Shown here in pieces: positions 23,785 to 35,740 of a stretch of 64,000 nucleotides of DNA. Both the position numbers and the translations under genes were made by a program. Numbering within the stretch: the first letter of the stretch is position 1; the number at the start of each line of letters is the position of its first letter. The notes below the pieces were generated by a model. The model ran no database searches and was not told the origin of the DNA. It saw nothing but the letters and a program-made list of their open reading frames with translations. The stretch is from Hetaerina americana (taxonomy: Eukaryota; Arthropoda; Insecta; Odonata; Calopterygidae), in assembly GCA_022747635.1 (NCBI GenBank), contig JAKTNV010000652.1:22847-86846 (forward strand). Reading direction: 5' to 3'.

Positions 23785-25480
23785 TTAGCCGCGTGAAAAG
23801 AATCAAACCAACGATAATCTACGCAGTCCATGAGCATTCACACTGAGAGGGGTTCCGTATTGTAGTCAAAGACAAGTTTATTTTCAATTTTCTAACAGCT
23901 TGGAAAGCTGTGGGGAATATTAAAATAATCGTCCGTCAGGGCAGTCTTATCATATTTTGTTACCAATCTACTGAGCCAAATATGGTAAAATCGTAGAACT
24001 ATGGTGATTTTATTGGCAATCGGTATTTACAAGAACATGAGCTCTAGATCTCATCTGAAAAAACGGTCGCTATAAATCCGAGATCGTAATAACAGTGCCA
24101 AAAAAGAAATTCTAAATTCCCACCGAATTAACAATAACTCACTTGTGGATAGAAAATGCTTAAAATAATTCATTTAATTTTATGTAATATTTATTAGATG
24201 ATAACAAATATTTCTCTAAAAGCTAAATATTAAAGATGACACAATTATTTCAACTCTCAGCCAGTTTGGAGAAAATGAACAATTGCTCGACTTCCATTAC
24301 CAACAGGACATTCCTTGTACGCTTGCTGGTTTTAGTTAAAGATGCCTTAGCTGCTAAGAAGATTATCTATTATTAGAGCGTAGAAGGGACACCGAATCAC
24401 CGCCCCCAGCTCGAGCACATGCAGATGTGAGCCCTCGAAGAGCCTGGAGGAGAGCAAGCCGCTTCTTGCCCGTGGTCGACCGTCCATCATGGCCACCAAC
24501 CGAAATGGCAGCACTGAAGCAGTATTTACGGCGCCCTCGACGGCCGAGAGAGAGAGAGACTCGCCCTGGCTTTTTTTTGCGAGCGACGGCAGCCATCCCG
24601 ACGAAGAGAACGATAAGAAGAGAAGGGACTAAATTGCCCGAAAGTGGCCCCGGGCCCTGTTGCGGGCCGTCAATACCACCCCTTCCTCTCTCTCAACCTC
24701 CACTGCACTAACGGCCTCTTTAAATGGCGAACTACGACTGCGGTAAGAATACTCTCTCTGAAGGCTCCATGCGGTACCCATACGTGTGACGCTCAGGAAA
24801 ACAGTTTTCAGTTACCATAATCCTTCTTGGCCATATTAGATCTGATCGGTAAAAAAATAAAATTTTATGCGGTGCCGAAGTTTCAAAAAAAAAATTGAGA
24901 AAATTACGCTGCGACGTTTTCAGATATGAATAATTGCTGTGCATATGAATTTCATTGTAAAATGAAATGACGTTAGCCCAAGTAACCTGCATCATATGTC
25001 ACCAGTGTGGTTTTTAGGACGCAAAGCGATATTTCCAACTTTTAAATTTGCTCACTGATCAAATTCAACAACTTTTTACTCGGAAAATATTATCCCATTA
25101 TTAATGTTTAAAACCTTTCATTTCCCTGAATTATTTGCAAAATCTACTTACTATTGCGCCCAATATATCACCCTTTTGACTATCAGGCTAACTTTATGAT
25201 TATACATTAAACTAAAGCTCATTTATTGATTCTAACGATAGGCATATTCAATTAATTTAAAACGATATAGGCAAATTCGATGACCTAGTGAAAAACAGAT
25301 ACGCCATTACTACAGAGGAGGGGTTTCCAAGCTTTTTCTACTCGTGACTGATATACATACTATATTTGCATTAGGAACAATTTATGAAAGAATCAGGATA
25401 AAATAGAGATTTAACATTAATGGTAAAAAATTAAGGGAATCCCACTGCACTCCTGGATAGAAACACTGACCTGCAAGAAA
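23785..25480. other. Spacer with a GC-rich patch
   Basis: 24390-24720 is CpG-rich and contains a (GA)n run at about 24547-24560. No gene was recognised. Confidence 0.4.
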
Positions 25481-25507
25481 GGCTGCATACCGAGGAGGTA
25501 TGCAGCC
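25481..25507. repeat. Perfect 11-bp hairpin
   Basis: GGCTGCATACC, loop GAGGA, GGTATGCAGCC. No T-run follows and no flanking RNA gene is seen. Confidence 0.8.
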
Positions 25508-26745
25508 GCCATTGCTCAAACGTAAGGCAAGCAAAGCAATGGAAATGAGGGGAAGGCGGTGGTTAGACAGTAGAAGCGAGCATCTTTCGCCTCCGTCCCT
25601 CCCCATGAGACGGAGACCGTGTGGTGCCGCCCTCTCGCTCCCTCTCTTGGGAATCAGGAGCGGCGCTACTGGGATTTTAGACGCGCACACGTTGTAATAT
25701 TTAATTTATAACAACTTTGAATCAGAGACGATGGATTTTACTTTTGAATAAGCAATATATATCGATCGCAACATATTCTATTCATGAATATTTTTTTTTG
25801 TCATTTTTCTATTAATGGCAAAAATGTTGACGGAAACGCGAAAAGGAAACAAAAGGGGAATTATTGCACACGAGGAAAATTGAATGAGAGCTACTAGGTG
25901 ATAAATTTAGAGCAATGGAGATGCGTAGACGTGAATTTTTCATCGGTGACCTTCGCTCTCAATTTATACGCCATGAAAATAAAATTATTGGATACCGTTT
26001 TAATTTTAAAAAGGCTTTTATGCAATCCTATCTGAGCGAAAAAATCTTATCTTCTTTCTGTTTCTCCTATTCTCTCGCATCGATTTCCATTTTCCCCCTC
26101 AAGCGACAGAAAAGCACCATTCTATTCTGGGAAGTGATATGTCAAGTTAAAAGACGGAATATTCCGTATTTTTTCGTTCAATACAAGTATTCAACAACCT
26201 GGCATGTTTAAATTTCTCAGCACGCCAAAATCTTGTTCATACAACCGGACTTTTCTCTAGATGATACTTATTATGAGATATAAGAAGTTTTACTTACATT
26301 ACGGTACGTTATATTTACGACTTTCTTCGAAATAGGGCGTTACCATATCTCTGTACATGTAGGTACAAGATTCAGGTAACAATCGGAAATTAGTTGAAGA
26401 GCGACTTGGTAAATACATCAAGGGATTCTCCATTCTCCTCTTTTGAATGCATTGAGCCAAACCACTATTCAAGAGATATGAGCGTCGTTCCGTTTTAGAG
26501 GTAATTAACTTATTTTGATAAGGTCAAGAGAAGCATTAAATAAAATATTTGAATTAAAAATTATTAAATGAAATGAATAAATAAAATATTAAATTAAATA
26601 TTTGGGAATCAATACTGAGAATATTATTTTCCGATACATGAGATTAACCAAACCGAACCATAGTCTTAAATTCCAAAGAAACTGCGGGAGATGCCGCAAC
26701 AGTAACTTTTAACGGAGTCATCCGCTAATGTGCATTTCAATGCAA
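25508..26745. other. AT-rich spacer, nothing recognised
   Basis: No gene or repeat was recognised. 25510-25690 is GC-richer. Confidence 0.45.
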
Positions 26746-26866
26746 CAATTTCAGAGCGTAAAAATCATTCGCCTTGACTGGGACTCGAACCCAGATCCCT
26801 CAATATCCGGTCGAGTGCTTTAGCCACTTAAGCTACCGAGGCGTCCTCTTAAACTCTGAAATTTTG
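26746..26866 (-). repeat. SINE family C with intact tRNA-like cloverleaf
   Basis: On the minus strand 26842-26771 (72 nt) folds as a cloverleaf: acceptor GCCTCGG with TCAAGGC (6 of 7 pairs), D stem GCTT/AAGC, anticodon stem CTCGA/TTGAG, T arm CTGGG-TTCGAGT-CCCAG. The loop CCGGATA would give anticodon GGA but lacks the invariant U33, and there is no long variable arm as in serine tRNAs. The downstream part recurs at 11564 and 45155, so it is the head of a SINE, not a working tRNA gene. CAATTTCAGAG and CTCTGAAATTTTG flank it as an inverted pair. Confidence 0.65.
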
Positions 26867-27057
26867 GGGCCTTAAACTAGAAAGTAGTTTAGACAAGTGA
26901 GGGTAGAGATCATATTCTGCATAGCAATACTTGCCACGTGAAGTTCGTACGTAACAGGATCATATTAACGATCAGAAAAACTTCCCAATCGGTCGGGGGT
27001 CACGTAGCCCTCACAGTAAGTAGTGTCATGTATCCTTACCGAAGAAAGCATTTTCGA
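26867..27057. other. Short spacer, nothing recognised
   Basis: No gene or repeat was recognised between SINE C and the palindrome. Confidence 0.4.
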
Positions 27058-27240
27058 ATTCAAGAAGTTCTCTCGGGTTTCCCACCGGGTCAGGTTGCAG
27101 TAAGCCGACGTTTCGAAGACTGACTCTGCCATCGTCTTCAGGGTGAAGACTTCACCCTGAACACGATGGCATAGTCAGCCTTCGAAACGTCGGTGTACTG
27201 CAACCTGACCCGGTGGGAAACCCGAGAGAACTTCTAGAAT
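27058..27240. repeat. Long palindrome with CTGAA...CGAAAC motif in both arms
   Basis: Arms of about 90 bases mirror each other around GGGTGAAGACTTCACCC (27141-27157). The left arm holds GAAGTTCTCTCGGGTTTCCC and CACCGGGTCAGGTTGCAGTA; the right arm ends with CTGCAACCTGACCCGGTG and GGAAACCCGAGAGAACTTCT. Read outward, the left arm (minus strand, 27141-27110) starts CCTGAAGACGATGGC and reaches CTTCGAAACGTCGG; the right arm (27157-27188) has CCTGAACACGATGGC and CTTCGAAACGTCGG. Each therefore has a CTGANGA-like box followed by GAAAC. Sequence of this general form is common in arthropod genomes. Assignment to Penelope-like terminal repeats is inference. Confidence 0.75.
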
Positions 27241-27522
27241 ACCATACGCCGGGAAAACCTGAGATCCTTCATTTTCGAATTTTTGACGGGCCTCTTATTT
27301 TCAGTACCCCATTTGGCGGTAAAGAAAGTGGGATTTAGGCGACAACTTTAGGGTGAATTTTCCTGGGATCCAAGGCCCTACCATTACACCAGTAAATGGA
27401 ATACAATTACTGACAATCCTTTTGCGTATGTGGTTGCTGGGTGGTGAGGAAATCACAGGAGCCAATGGAAGTCTCAAAGTTTTCAATTTATGATAGGGCT
27501 AGCAAGTAAGAAAGTGCACCAA
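27241..27522. other. Spacer, nothing recognised
   Basis: No gene or repeat was recognised. Confidence 0.4.
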
Positions 27523-27761
27523 ACAACGGTTTGAATGATGAGGGCAGAGCGCATCCAATACTAAGCTTAACGGCAAGTGAAATGCACATATAAGCAGGGT
27601 AAAGGGGCCAGTTATTTTCCTTGTGCCCCCTATGGTTTCGGAGGAAGATTTGGTAACCAAAAAATCACAAAGATTAATTGGAGCCGAGGGTACCCAGAGG
27701 CGTTTCCGGGATTCGAACCTAGGCTCTCCGGTCAGACACTCAACCCCGTACAACACCGAAA
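27523..27761 (-). repeat. SINE family A, copy 5
   Basis: Minus strand: B box in AGGTTCGAATCCCGGAA, then GGTACCCTCGGCTCCAATTA, TTGTGATTTTTTGGTTACCA, AAGGAAAATAACTGGCCCCT and TTAGTATTGGATGCGCTCTG. This is the same block order as copy 3. The A-box half of the head is partly lost. Confidence 0.75.
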
Positions 27762-30224
27762 ATAGAAACAATTATTTAACTAAATTGAAAAATAGTATGT
27801 CATGTTTTCTATTGTTTATTAATTTATTTATTTATCTTGGATTTTATAAAAATATAATATTGACGCACTACCGAAGGGTTATAATTTACCACACAAACCA
27901 CTATTTTAAAATAATAATTCAAACTGCTGATTATTTCTACCATTAAATTTTGATGGGCTAGTTATAAAAGGTTTCCTGGTTAAACTTTGAAAATTTGGTT
28001 CTCTGATAATCAATGATCACTGCTAACTAATTTAAACTTCTGTCCCTTCATATGGAGGCATTTTGCATAGATATGAATGAATTTTTGGTGACCCACATTC
28101 TCCTGGAGCTTATTAAAATCGTAGATGATTTGGTCTCCATATGTTCAAGCCGAATGTGTGATAAATAATGAAAATTCGTTCTTCTCTCTTGATTATCATG
28201 GATAAAAAGGATATTCTTTGTTTCATCTAGAATTGGTTAGTGCACGACCAGCATTTCAACATTTGAAAAGTGAAATTTTCATTACCATGGATTGAATTGA
28301 ACAGCCTTCGATCATAAGCCGATCCATGGGTTACTTCCTAGCTTAATTCTAGTTTTAGGCTTTTTTTAAATCCCACACCACACCTTGATCCCAAGTCGGT
28401 TAGATAGAAATATTTGGCGTCCGGAACAAATATGAGCTTAGATCTAGCTCAAGTTCAATGTGTCTTCTAAATTTAAAAAATATTGCGGTCAATCGATTGA
28501 AATTAAAAAAAAAATCATATCTAATTTTAATTCTTCAATATTTTTAATGCCGAAAATGATTATTTTACTGTGAAATTGTAAGAGACGGTATGGAAATATT
28601 GATGCGAGTATATTTTTCAGCGTCCCCCTCACATAGCCACAAATCGCCAAATCCAACCCTCTCACGTACCTCTGGAAAAATAAAGGCGAGGCGGGTAACG
28701 TATACTCGCGAGGGTTTAGAGAAAAAAAGCTGTTACACCACGTGCCTGCAAACAGTGTAAGTAGAAGAAGCATCCTTTCCAATGTTATCCTGTCTTGGGG
28801 ATTGGGAGGGCGGAGACGGAAAGGCACAGAGCTGTGGAAAAGACAATAGTTTTTGGCAGCTGCATCTGCACGCTGACTTAGACGACCTTGAAATTCTTGT
28901 CTTAAGTAAGCATGTGTCATTTTACTGTGCTTCAAAGACTGCAAGGCAAATTAGAAGAAACATATCGAATGTACACGATGATGGAGATGTAAAATAATAT
29001 TCCCGAAGTAAATTTGGCGGAAATTTTCAGCATTTGTTGGCCCCTTCGAAGAATCTCCATGAAATGCATTCTCATTTATAAGAGACTTTAGATCTGGGCA
29101 TGTATGTTTATATTTAATTTTCTCATCTTCTTATGCAAGTAAAGATTTTAAATATTCTTTAAAACGATGCTAAAAGATGTGGTTACAAGAGAAAAAGCCG
29201 CAGATTTGGAAGTTTTGGGTTTCATTCGAAAATATCCAGGTTTCCTCTCTTTACATTACAATGAAAATTTACTTTCCGTCAGATAAAGCTAACGTACTCG
29301 CAGAATTGGCATTAAAATAATTAAGAAGGCATTTAACAACGTTTGAGAAAGTATGAATCTAAAATATGTTCAATAAATTTTTATTTTGTTTCTAATTTAT
29401 TCCATTTGTGCTAATGAAAAAATTTTAAAATGTTTTACTTACAGACGCAGATATTTGCTAGAGCTTACAACTGAAATCAGGAGTCAACGGATTCTCCTAT
29501 GCAAATTTGCGCAATTTCTTCACAAAAAATTTCTTTATTTATTTCTAATTTCATTTACATTGTTTGAAAAATATACTTTGTGCTATTAACACTGAAAAAG
29601 TAATATTCAAGTGTTTCTATATATGTGAAAATTGAATTATTCACATTGCGACACTAGAATTCGCCGTAAAATATGGGGAATGACTAATTCATGCACCTAA
29701 ATGTAATTATAAATAATTAAGAATTTAAAAATTATTAATAATTTCATTAATTACGCATTCACTACATCATATCTTCTATTTTTCTCGATGCACATTACCT
29801 GAGAACATTTTTTGATTTATTTTTTTTCCAGACGTAACCCTCATTTTATTTGCGTAGACGGGAGCCACTTTTGGTGCGATTACTTAGTTTGGCTCCTTTA
29901 TGTTGAGTTTGCGTAACAAAACTGTCGTAAAATTAAATAATGAATATACGTACATAAAAAACAATCATTTTAATGATTGGGAATTTTACAAAGAGGAAAA
30001 CGATGGCATGGGTCACAAGGAAGTATCAAACAGAAAATTAGCGAAAACCGTTATATAATGCTTACGTTTTGCACTGGCTCGGAAATTTGGTCGTTGGAGT
30101 AAGAGGATAACTATCGATGAAGGGTTATGAAGGGTACATGTGGATGAGGATGGAATGGATAAGAAGAGATACAACAAAGTCGAGAGGATAAGCAGGGGAG
30201 GAGAGATGTCCGTTAAGAGGAATT
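27762..30224. other. AT-rich spacer, nothing recognised
   Basis: No gene or repeat was recognised. Several kinds of AT-rich runs occur, without periodicity. Confidence 0.45.
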
Positions 30225-30400
30225 CAAAGGAAGTAGGAAAAGTGGATCGAGGGCATACTGAGGGCCAATGGAAAGTTGAAGACTGAGTTATTGAGGGAAG
30301 AATGTCAGATAAACGAGTTAAGAGAGATGAGAAGTAGTAATAAGGCATGTTGGACGAAACGAAGGGAGACAAAAAGTTTGTGGAGCTCAAGAATGATTCG
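30225..30400 (+). pseudogene. LINE ORF2 C-terminal fragment (copy e)
   Basis: The plus strand reads VIEGRMSDKRVKRDEK at about 30291, two stops, then GMLDETKGDKKFVELKND. This aligns with VIEGRMSGKRRRGRPRIGML and DELKEGRSYEELKRD in the LINE family also seen at 0.4 and 35.9 kb. It is frameshifted upstream, and only the tail of the element remains. Confidence 0.65.
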
Positions 30401-33400
30401 TATAGCGTAGGGTGTTGAGATGTTTATTGCCAGGTTCGATGTTGCTTAGGAGCTGGAAAATGCTTATTATATGTGCCCATCAGTTATTTACATTAACCTG
30501 ATAGACTACTCGCAATAATAATATCTTAAGTCTATCTCTTTCGTAAATTTAAAATTCAACTATTCCATTTTAAATCCAGTTCCACTTTGATCACCTCGTA
30601 ATACCAATTCCCGGGCGCCACAACAGAGCAGCGTTTGCCGTACCCTCAGTATGGGAAAGGCCGCTTTGTGTATCGTCGACTGCTTTGAGGAATTACGTAT
30701 TTCCTACTTTCCCGTGAACTGAAGACGATCGTTTTCCCCGCAAAAGGATGACTGTCGGGCAACGAGGTAGAAATAGCGACCGCACGAGGCAGGTAGCCCA
30801 ACCAACCATGCGCTTCCTTCCGCCGCTCTCGCTTCGACCGAGGCAACAGAAAGAGTAATAATCGCCGGGCGGCTGAGGGCGATCGATCCTCGGCGTCGCT
30901 CTCCGAAGACGTCGCCGTCAATTGCCGCCCGACCACCTACGCCCACAAGGCCCTCTATTACCGCCCCCGCAACCCCCTCTGCCCCACTCGGGCCCGCTCA
31001 CACACACCACACACCCGCGGCAGAGCGGAGCTTCCCGGGCAAGCAAGCGGGAGCGAGTGGGCCTTCACCCTATCCTCCCCCGCCGCCCCCCCACCCCCGA
31101 CACCTCGCCGCTCTTTAAGCGCGCGGGGGCCCGGGAGAGAGAGAGAGATCCTTCGCTCGCCGGAAGGGCGCGCAGGCGTCGCAGACGAGGTTGGGATGTG
31201 AGAGGGCGAGGGGAGGGTGTGGAGGCTTGCCCCGGGCGCCGTAGATGAGATCTCCTCTCTCCCCTCGCCCCCACCCAACCCCAAACTTTCTAAAGGAGGA
31301 CAGTGGATGGAGGCCTCCACCCTAATCAAACGCGTGAGACCGCCGAATTTACTCCTTCGACGCGGCGAATGTGTCCCACGGGATTCGAACTCCGCTCGCC
31401 TGCCCTAGATCGTTTCATCCGAAGATCTTTTCCCGATTTACGTCAATTCCACATTCGCGGCAGAAAATATCTGCTACGTACACCTGAATCAGTTTGTGTC
31501 ATCACTGCAGGTAGGCTACCGATGAGTAGCAGGCTTTGAACGTTCCCTGAAAACTAATACCCACGATCGTCAAGACTAAATATGGAGCATAGCAATCTGA
31601 ATGCATCAGAAAATTTATCCCTGAAGCAAGCGGAGGATGACTTTATACTAAAAGCTTGTGAGATGTTGGTTAGGAGAAAAAAATGAGGAACTATCATGTA
31701 CAGAGAAGGATACAAAATAACAAGTTTTAAATGCATGGTGCTCCATATAGGGGTTTGCTTGATGAAATCCGAAAAAGGCAGGAAAGGTTGAGAGAGAAAA
31801 TATTGAAAGATATTGAGATGCTAGAGGAGGTTGAATGTTCGGTCGGCAGGAAGGATGAAGGGAGAGACAAGGCAGTCGAAAAGATACGTGGGCAGGCAGA
31901 ATTCACGAAGTGATGAAGATGGAAATAATGTATCATATGCAAGAGGAATTTAATGTGGTATGTTCAGGTGCAACGGAATAGTTTACGCGAGGTCCTATCA
32001 AAATCTATCCACCTAAAAGATTTTCTGAAATCTCAGAAGCATTCCCTCGCAACCAACATCCCGTTTCTCTTACAGCAATATTCTTACTTCATTTACTCCT
32101 GGGTCTCTCTTTTGCCTCAAGTGCAACATGTCCGTTTACCTGCACTCTATTACGTTCGCCCTGCACCCTTACGAAAATGACTGCCTCCAAAAGTTAAATT
32201 TGCCCTTCAACATCTCCATTGTTCGTTCAATTAAGAGCGGTATACATTCGGAAGCACGTCCCTCTTTCTCTGCTATCCCAGGATCCAACCCTTCTGCCCC
32301 CCACAGAGCCTCGTTTGCATTTCCCGCAGTCGCCTTCCGTCCCATACGGTTCACCGCGGATACCATGATGGATCAGAAGCAGCCGAGTGAACGATGACCG
32401 CCTAACCATGCTGTCAGGATGGTTCAAAGGTCACCCGTATTGTTTCCATTCATTGATGGCAAAAAATCACGTCAAGGTGGCGAATGTACGTGGCTGGAAC
32501 CCTAAAGTCGTCCATGGGGCTTTAACATTCGGATAACCAAAGCCAGGTTCTCAGAACTAAAAGTTAATTTTAAATTTTTTTCCCATTCGGCGTCTTCTTA
32601 AAAGAGGATAGACATCCAAAAACCATTCCATTTGAAATTTGCTGAATATATAACGGCACACACCCGATTATTTCGCCATGCAAAATTTTTAGTTAATTGA
32701 ACAAAAAGTCCCTTTCGATAAAGAAAATTACTCCAGATACTCCACGTAGCGGGGACACGAAATTCAAGCCAAGCTAAACATGAGTTTGTTTAACATAGGT
32801 GACATAAGGAACACCTACATTACCATTTTCAACGCTTCGGTCGACATATCGCCTTCGTTAGACGTGGAGAATTGAGCCGCAGTTCTCGAGGTGGAGGCAG
32901 TGAGTTGGCTACGCATTGGCACTATTGTTGTTCGATGGGGGACGTTGTACCTGGGCGGGTCAAAGGCTTTGAGGGAGTGGGCAGATGCGCGCCGTCTCGC
33001 GAATTCTCACCTCCAGGCTGCTCGCAAATTGTGGGAGGTTTAGATAGGGAGAGCCAGTTGTCAAACGTTAGGCAGTTGGAAGCCGTTTGTTTGGGGATGG
33101 GGTAATTAAGGAAAGAGGCTGCTGTTTTGGATTGCCAATGATTATTCGTCCGGAGGAAAATGTATGATCGTTAAATTCTCAAGTGTAAAACACAAATGGA
33201 AATTATGCCATAAATGGTACACAGCGTGAAAATGGTCTTGGGATTAAGAGAGATTCGTTAAGACGGAAAAGAAGGCGGACCACCCATCTTGGGCGGTGTT
33301 AGCGTGAGGAGGAACGGTAAGGTCTAGTTAGGTTCCGGGATCGCAGTACGCAGGACGTAACGGAGAGGAACTTTCTTATAACTTTAACGTTAATAATTTA

Positions 33401-34275
33401 CTTGGGATGGGGTATAGGGGTTTCAATGCCTCTCGGTCCCTTGGGGAAATGAGATAGTAATTAAATTCAAATTTTTAGAGTCATATGTTTTGGGATAAGA
33501 GGAGTGAGTGCTGGGAATTGAAGTGGTTTCATGTTTAGATTCGGTAACTTTTCCGTATAATTTTGTGTATTCGGCGTTTAGGTGTGCCCGCAAGAACTCC
33601 AAATATATAGTTTATATATTTAGAGCATGGGTAAAAGCAAAAAAGATAAATGGAAATAAGGAGGCCCAATGGACGTTAGGGGCAGTTTCTTCGTCAGCAG
33701 AAGGCAGAAGGGAATTGATCGTTAGGTAGAGTGCGTGAAAGGGATAAAGATAATGAAGAGATAAAGATTATGAAGAGGACAGAGAATATGGCGGTGAGGG
33801 GAAAGAGGATATTTCGGTAAGGTGGGGGGGTTGTGGAATTTTTCGGGATTCGTGGGAGTAATTACGGATACAAACAAGGTTTCAAATGATGCTTGGGGAA
33901 TAAAATAACTAGGATACTTTAATGATAATCGTTTAGATCTATAGGAAAGACATTTTTTCTATCACCTGCTTTACAAATGAGTGGGAATTCTCGTAGGTTC
34001 TTTTAATTTTGGAAGCTTATTTTACCAGCACCTATTCAAAAATTTAGTACACCTCAAAACTTTGGCATTTATGTGCATACTCAATGTAAAGTGAAGAAGA
34101 ATCAATGGTCGCTTTGGGACTAGAAGGTTGCCCCATCTTCAGCAGGTTCGGACGCAGGACGAATCATATCGCGTTCGTCCATGTATGTTTCCCAAACTAC
34201 ACCCAATATTACATAGAAGCGCTTATAACGCCTAGCTACGGCCTATTCTCAAAATAGTATTGTGCAAAAATAAGC

Positions 34276-34279
<4 letters not shown>
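30401..34279. other. Spacer with a strong CpG-rich patch
   Basis: 30620-31300 is very GC- and CpG-rich, with a (GA)n run at 31135-31148. It has the composition of an unmethylated promoter island, but no TATA, initiator or coding exon could be fixed. The rest (31.4-34.2 kb) shows nothing recognised. Confidence 0.4.

Positions 34280-34361
<82 letters not shown>
34280..34361. repeat. (TA)n microsatellite
   Basis: About 41 uninterrupted TA units. Confidence 0.95.
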
Positions 34362-34365
<4 letters not shown>

Positions 34366-35193
34366 TTTGTTTAATATTTCTAGTATATTGCAACAAGTTC
34401 ATTTTCAGTTGTGAATAAAAGTTGAGAAATGGAGATGAAAGTGGCCCAGGGGGATTATTATCAACTCGGGTCGCGGATTCCGGATCCGCGCAAGGGGGAT
34501 CAGGGACGTTTCCCGGCCACCGAGGCGCGATTGAGTGCGCAAGCCCTAAATCAAAGGCGCCCTCTACAGTATCAATCGCCGCCGCAAAGCCGCCCTCTCC
34601 TCTTGCCACCCCACCAGAGGGCGTCGCTCACCGAGAGGTGTGGGGGGGGGGGCAACGGGGCGGTGGGCTCGCATATTTTATTCAATTCTTCGTAGCGCGA
34701 GGGCGCTTAAAGGCTTGGCGGCGAATGCCAATCCATTGGGGGAGTCCAGCCAAGAGGGTGAACGCTCGCCACGCTCGCACTGCGGTGTGCGCCATTGCAG
34801 GAGCGCATGCGGATGGGTGAAACTCTCCGTGGTGCTCATTTACGGGGTGAAGGGGGCAGTTGATCTCTCACCAAAATCCAGCCTGAATAGTCCGCCTCCA
34901 CTGGTAATTGTCCCGTGGGATGATGAGTCTCCCATTCTCCAAGTGGGTATCGGCCACCGCGGGGCTGGGAGGGGGGATGGGGGGGGGTGAGGAGGGCAAT
35001 GGATTTCTGTCGTCGCCAATGATCCCTAAAAGTTATTGATATCGATTGCAACTCAGTGTGTGAGTGCCTTTGCATAAAAAGCAAATAGTAAAAGTGGATG
35101 ACTATTAGCGTTAATCTTTTCATATTGCTTAAAACACGAAAAAATACATGTGCCATGCGATGCGATAAATGATAACTTATATATTTGTACATA
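34362..35193. other. Spacer with a GC-rich patch
   Basis: 34460-34990 is GC-rich with poly-G runs (34641-34652 and 34980-34987). No gene recognised. Confidence 0.4.
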
Positions 35194-35295
35194 TATATAC
35201 TAGATACATATGCTAGTATACATATACTAGGTACATATACTAGTATATATATACTAGTATAGTATACTAGTATATATACTAGGTACATATACTAG
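35194..35295. repeat. Degenerate tandem of ACTAG-TACATAT units
   Basis: Units such as ACTAGATACATATG, ACTAGGTACATAT and ACTAGTATATAT are repeated about seven times next to a pure (TA)n run, suggesting a microsatellite evolving by point change and slippage. Confidence 0.7.
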
Positions 35296-35305
35296 AAAAT
35301 ATGTG

Positions 35306-35308
<3 letters not shown>

Positions 35309-35375
<67 letters not shown>
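35309..35375. repeat. (TA)n microsatellite, left of palindrome
   Basis: Uninterrupted TA run. It ends 39 bp before the perfect palindrome. Confidence 0.95.
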
Positions 35376-35376
<1 letters not shown>

Positions 35377-35413
35377 CGATTGTTCGGAAAAACTCACACG
35401 AGCGGCACAATAA

Positions 35414-35642
35414 TGGGCTGACACAATATAACACAAATAGAAAAGAATAGACACATTTAAAAGAACACTCACACGGTAAATTGTTCGAGCTTTCGGCCCT
35501 CTCAGAGGCCTTCTTCAAGAGAGACTGATGACAGTCTCTCTTGAAGAAGGCCTCTGAGAGGGCCGAAAGCTCGAACAATTTACCGTGTGAGTGTTCTTTT
35601 AAATGTGTCTATTCTTTTCTATTTGTGTTATATTGTGTCAGC

Positions 35643-35645
<3 letters not shown>
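35414..35645. repeat. Perfect 114-bp inverted repeat, 4-nt centre
   Basis: 35414-35527 and 35532-35645 are exact reverse complements over all 114 positions that I compared, separated only by ATGA. Read outward from the centre each arm gives CTTGAAGAAGGCCTCTGAGA followed by GGGCCGAAAGCTCGAACAA (35540-35578 on the plus strand). That is a TGAAGA box, a GGCC/GGCC stem and a GAAA box, similar to hammerhead-like cores in Penelope-like element repeats. A (TA)n run begins exactly at the right edge and another lies 39 bp left of it. The exact match means the duplication is very recent, is maintained by conversion, or is an assembly artefact. Confidence 0.9.

Positions 35646-35738
<93 letters not shown>
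35646..35738. repeat. (TA)n microsatellite, right of palindrome
   Basis: TA run with a single G interruption near 35680, directly abutting the palindrome. Confidence 0.95.

Positions 35739-35740
<2 letters not shown>

Noticed and set aside
26771..26842. A functional tRNA gene (anticodon GGA)
   Set aside because: U33 is missing, the arm structure does not fit serine tRNA, and the downstream sequence recurs as a SINE.
31371..31405. Another tRNA-SINE head (GGAGTTCGAATCCCGTGGG on the minus strand)
   Set aside because: The B-box match is good, but no A box and no body shared with the other SINEs was seen.
8951..35645. Reading the long palindromes as CRISPR-like or bacterial attachment structures
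   Set aside because: They are not regularly spaced direct repeats, and all other content is eukaryotic retroelement and transposon material.
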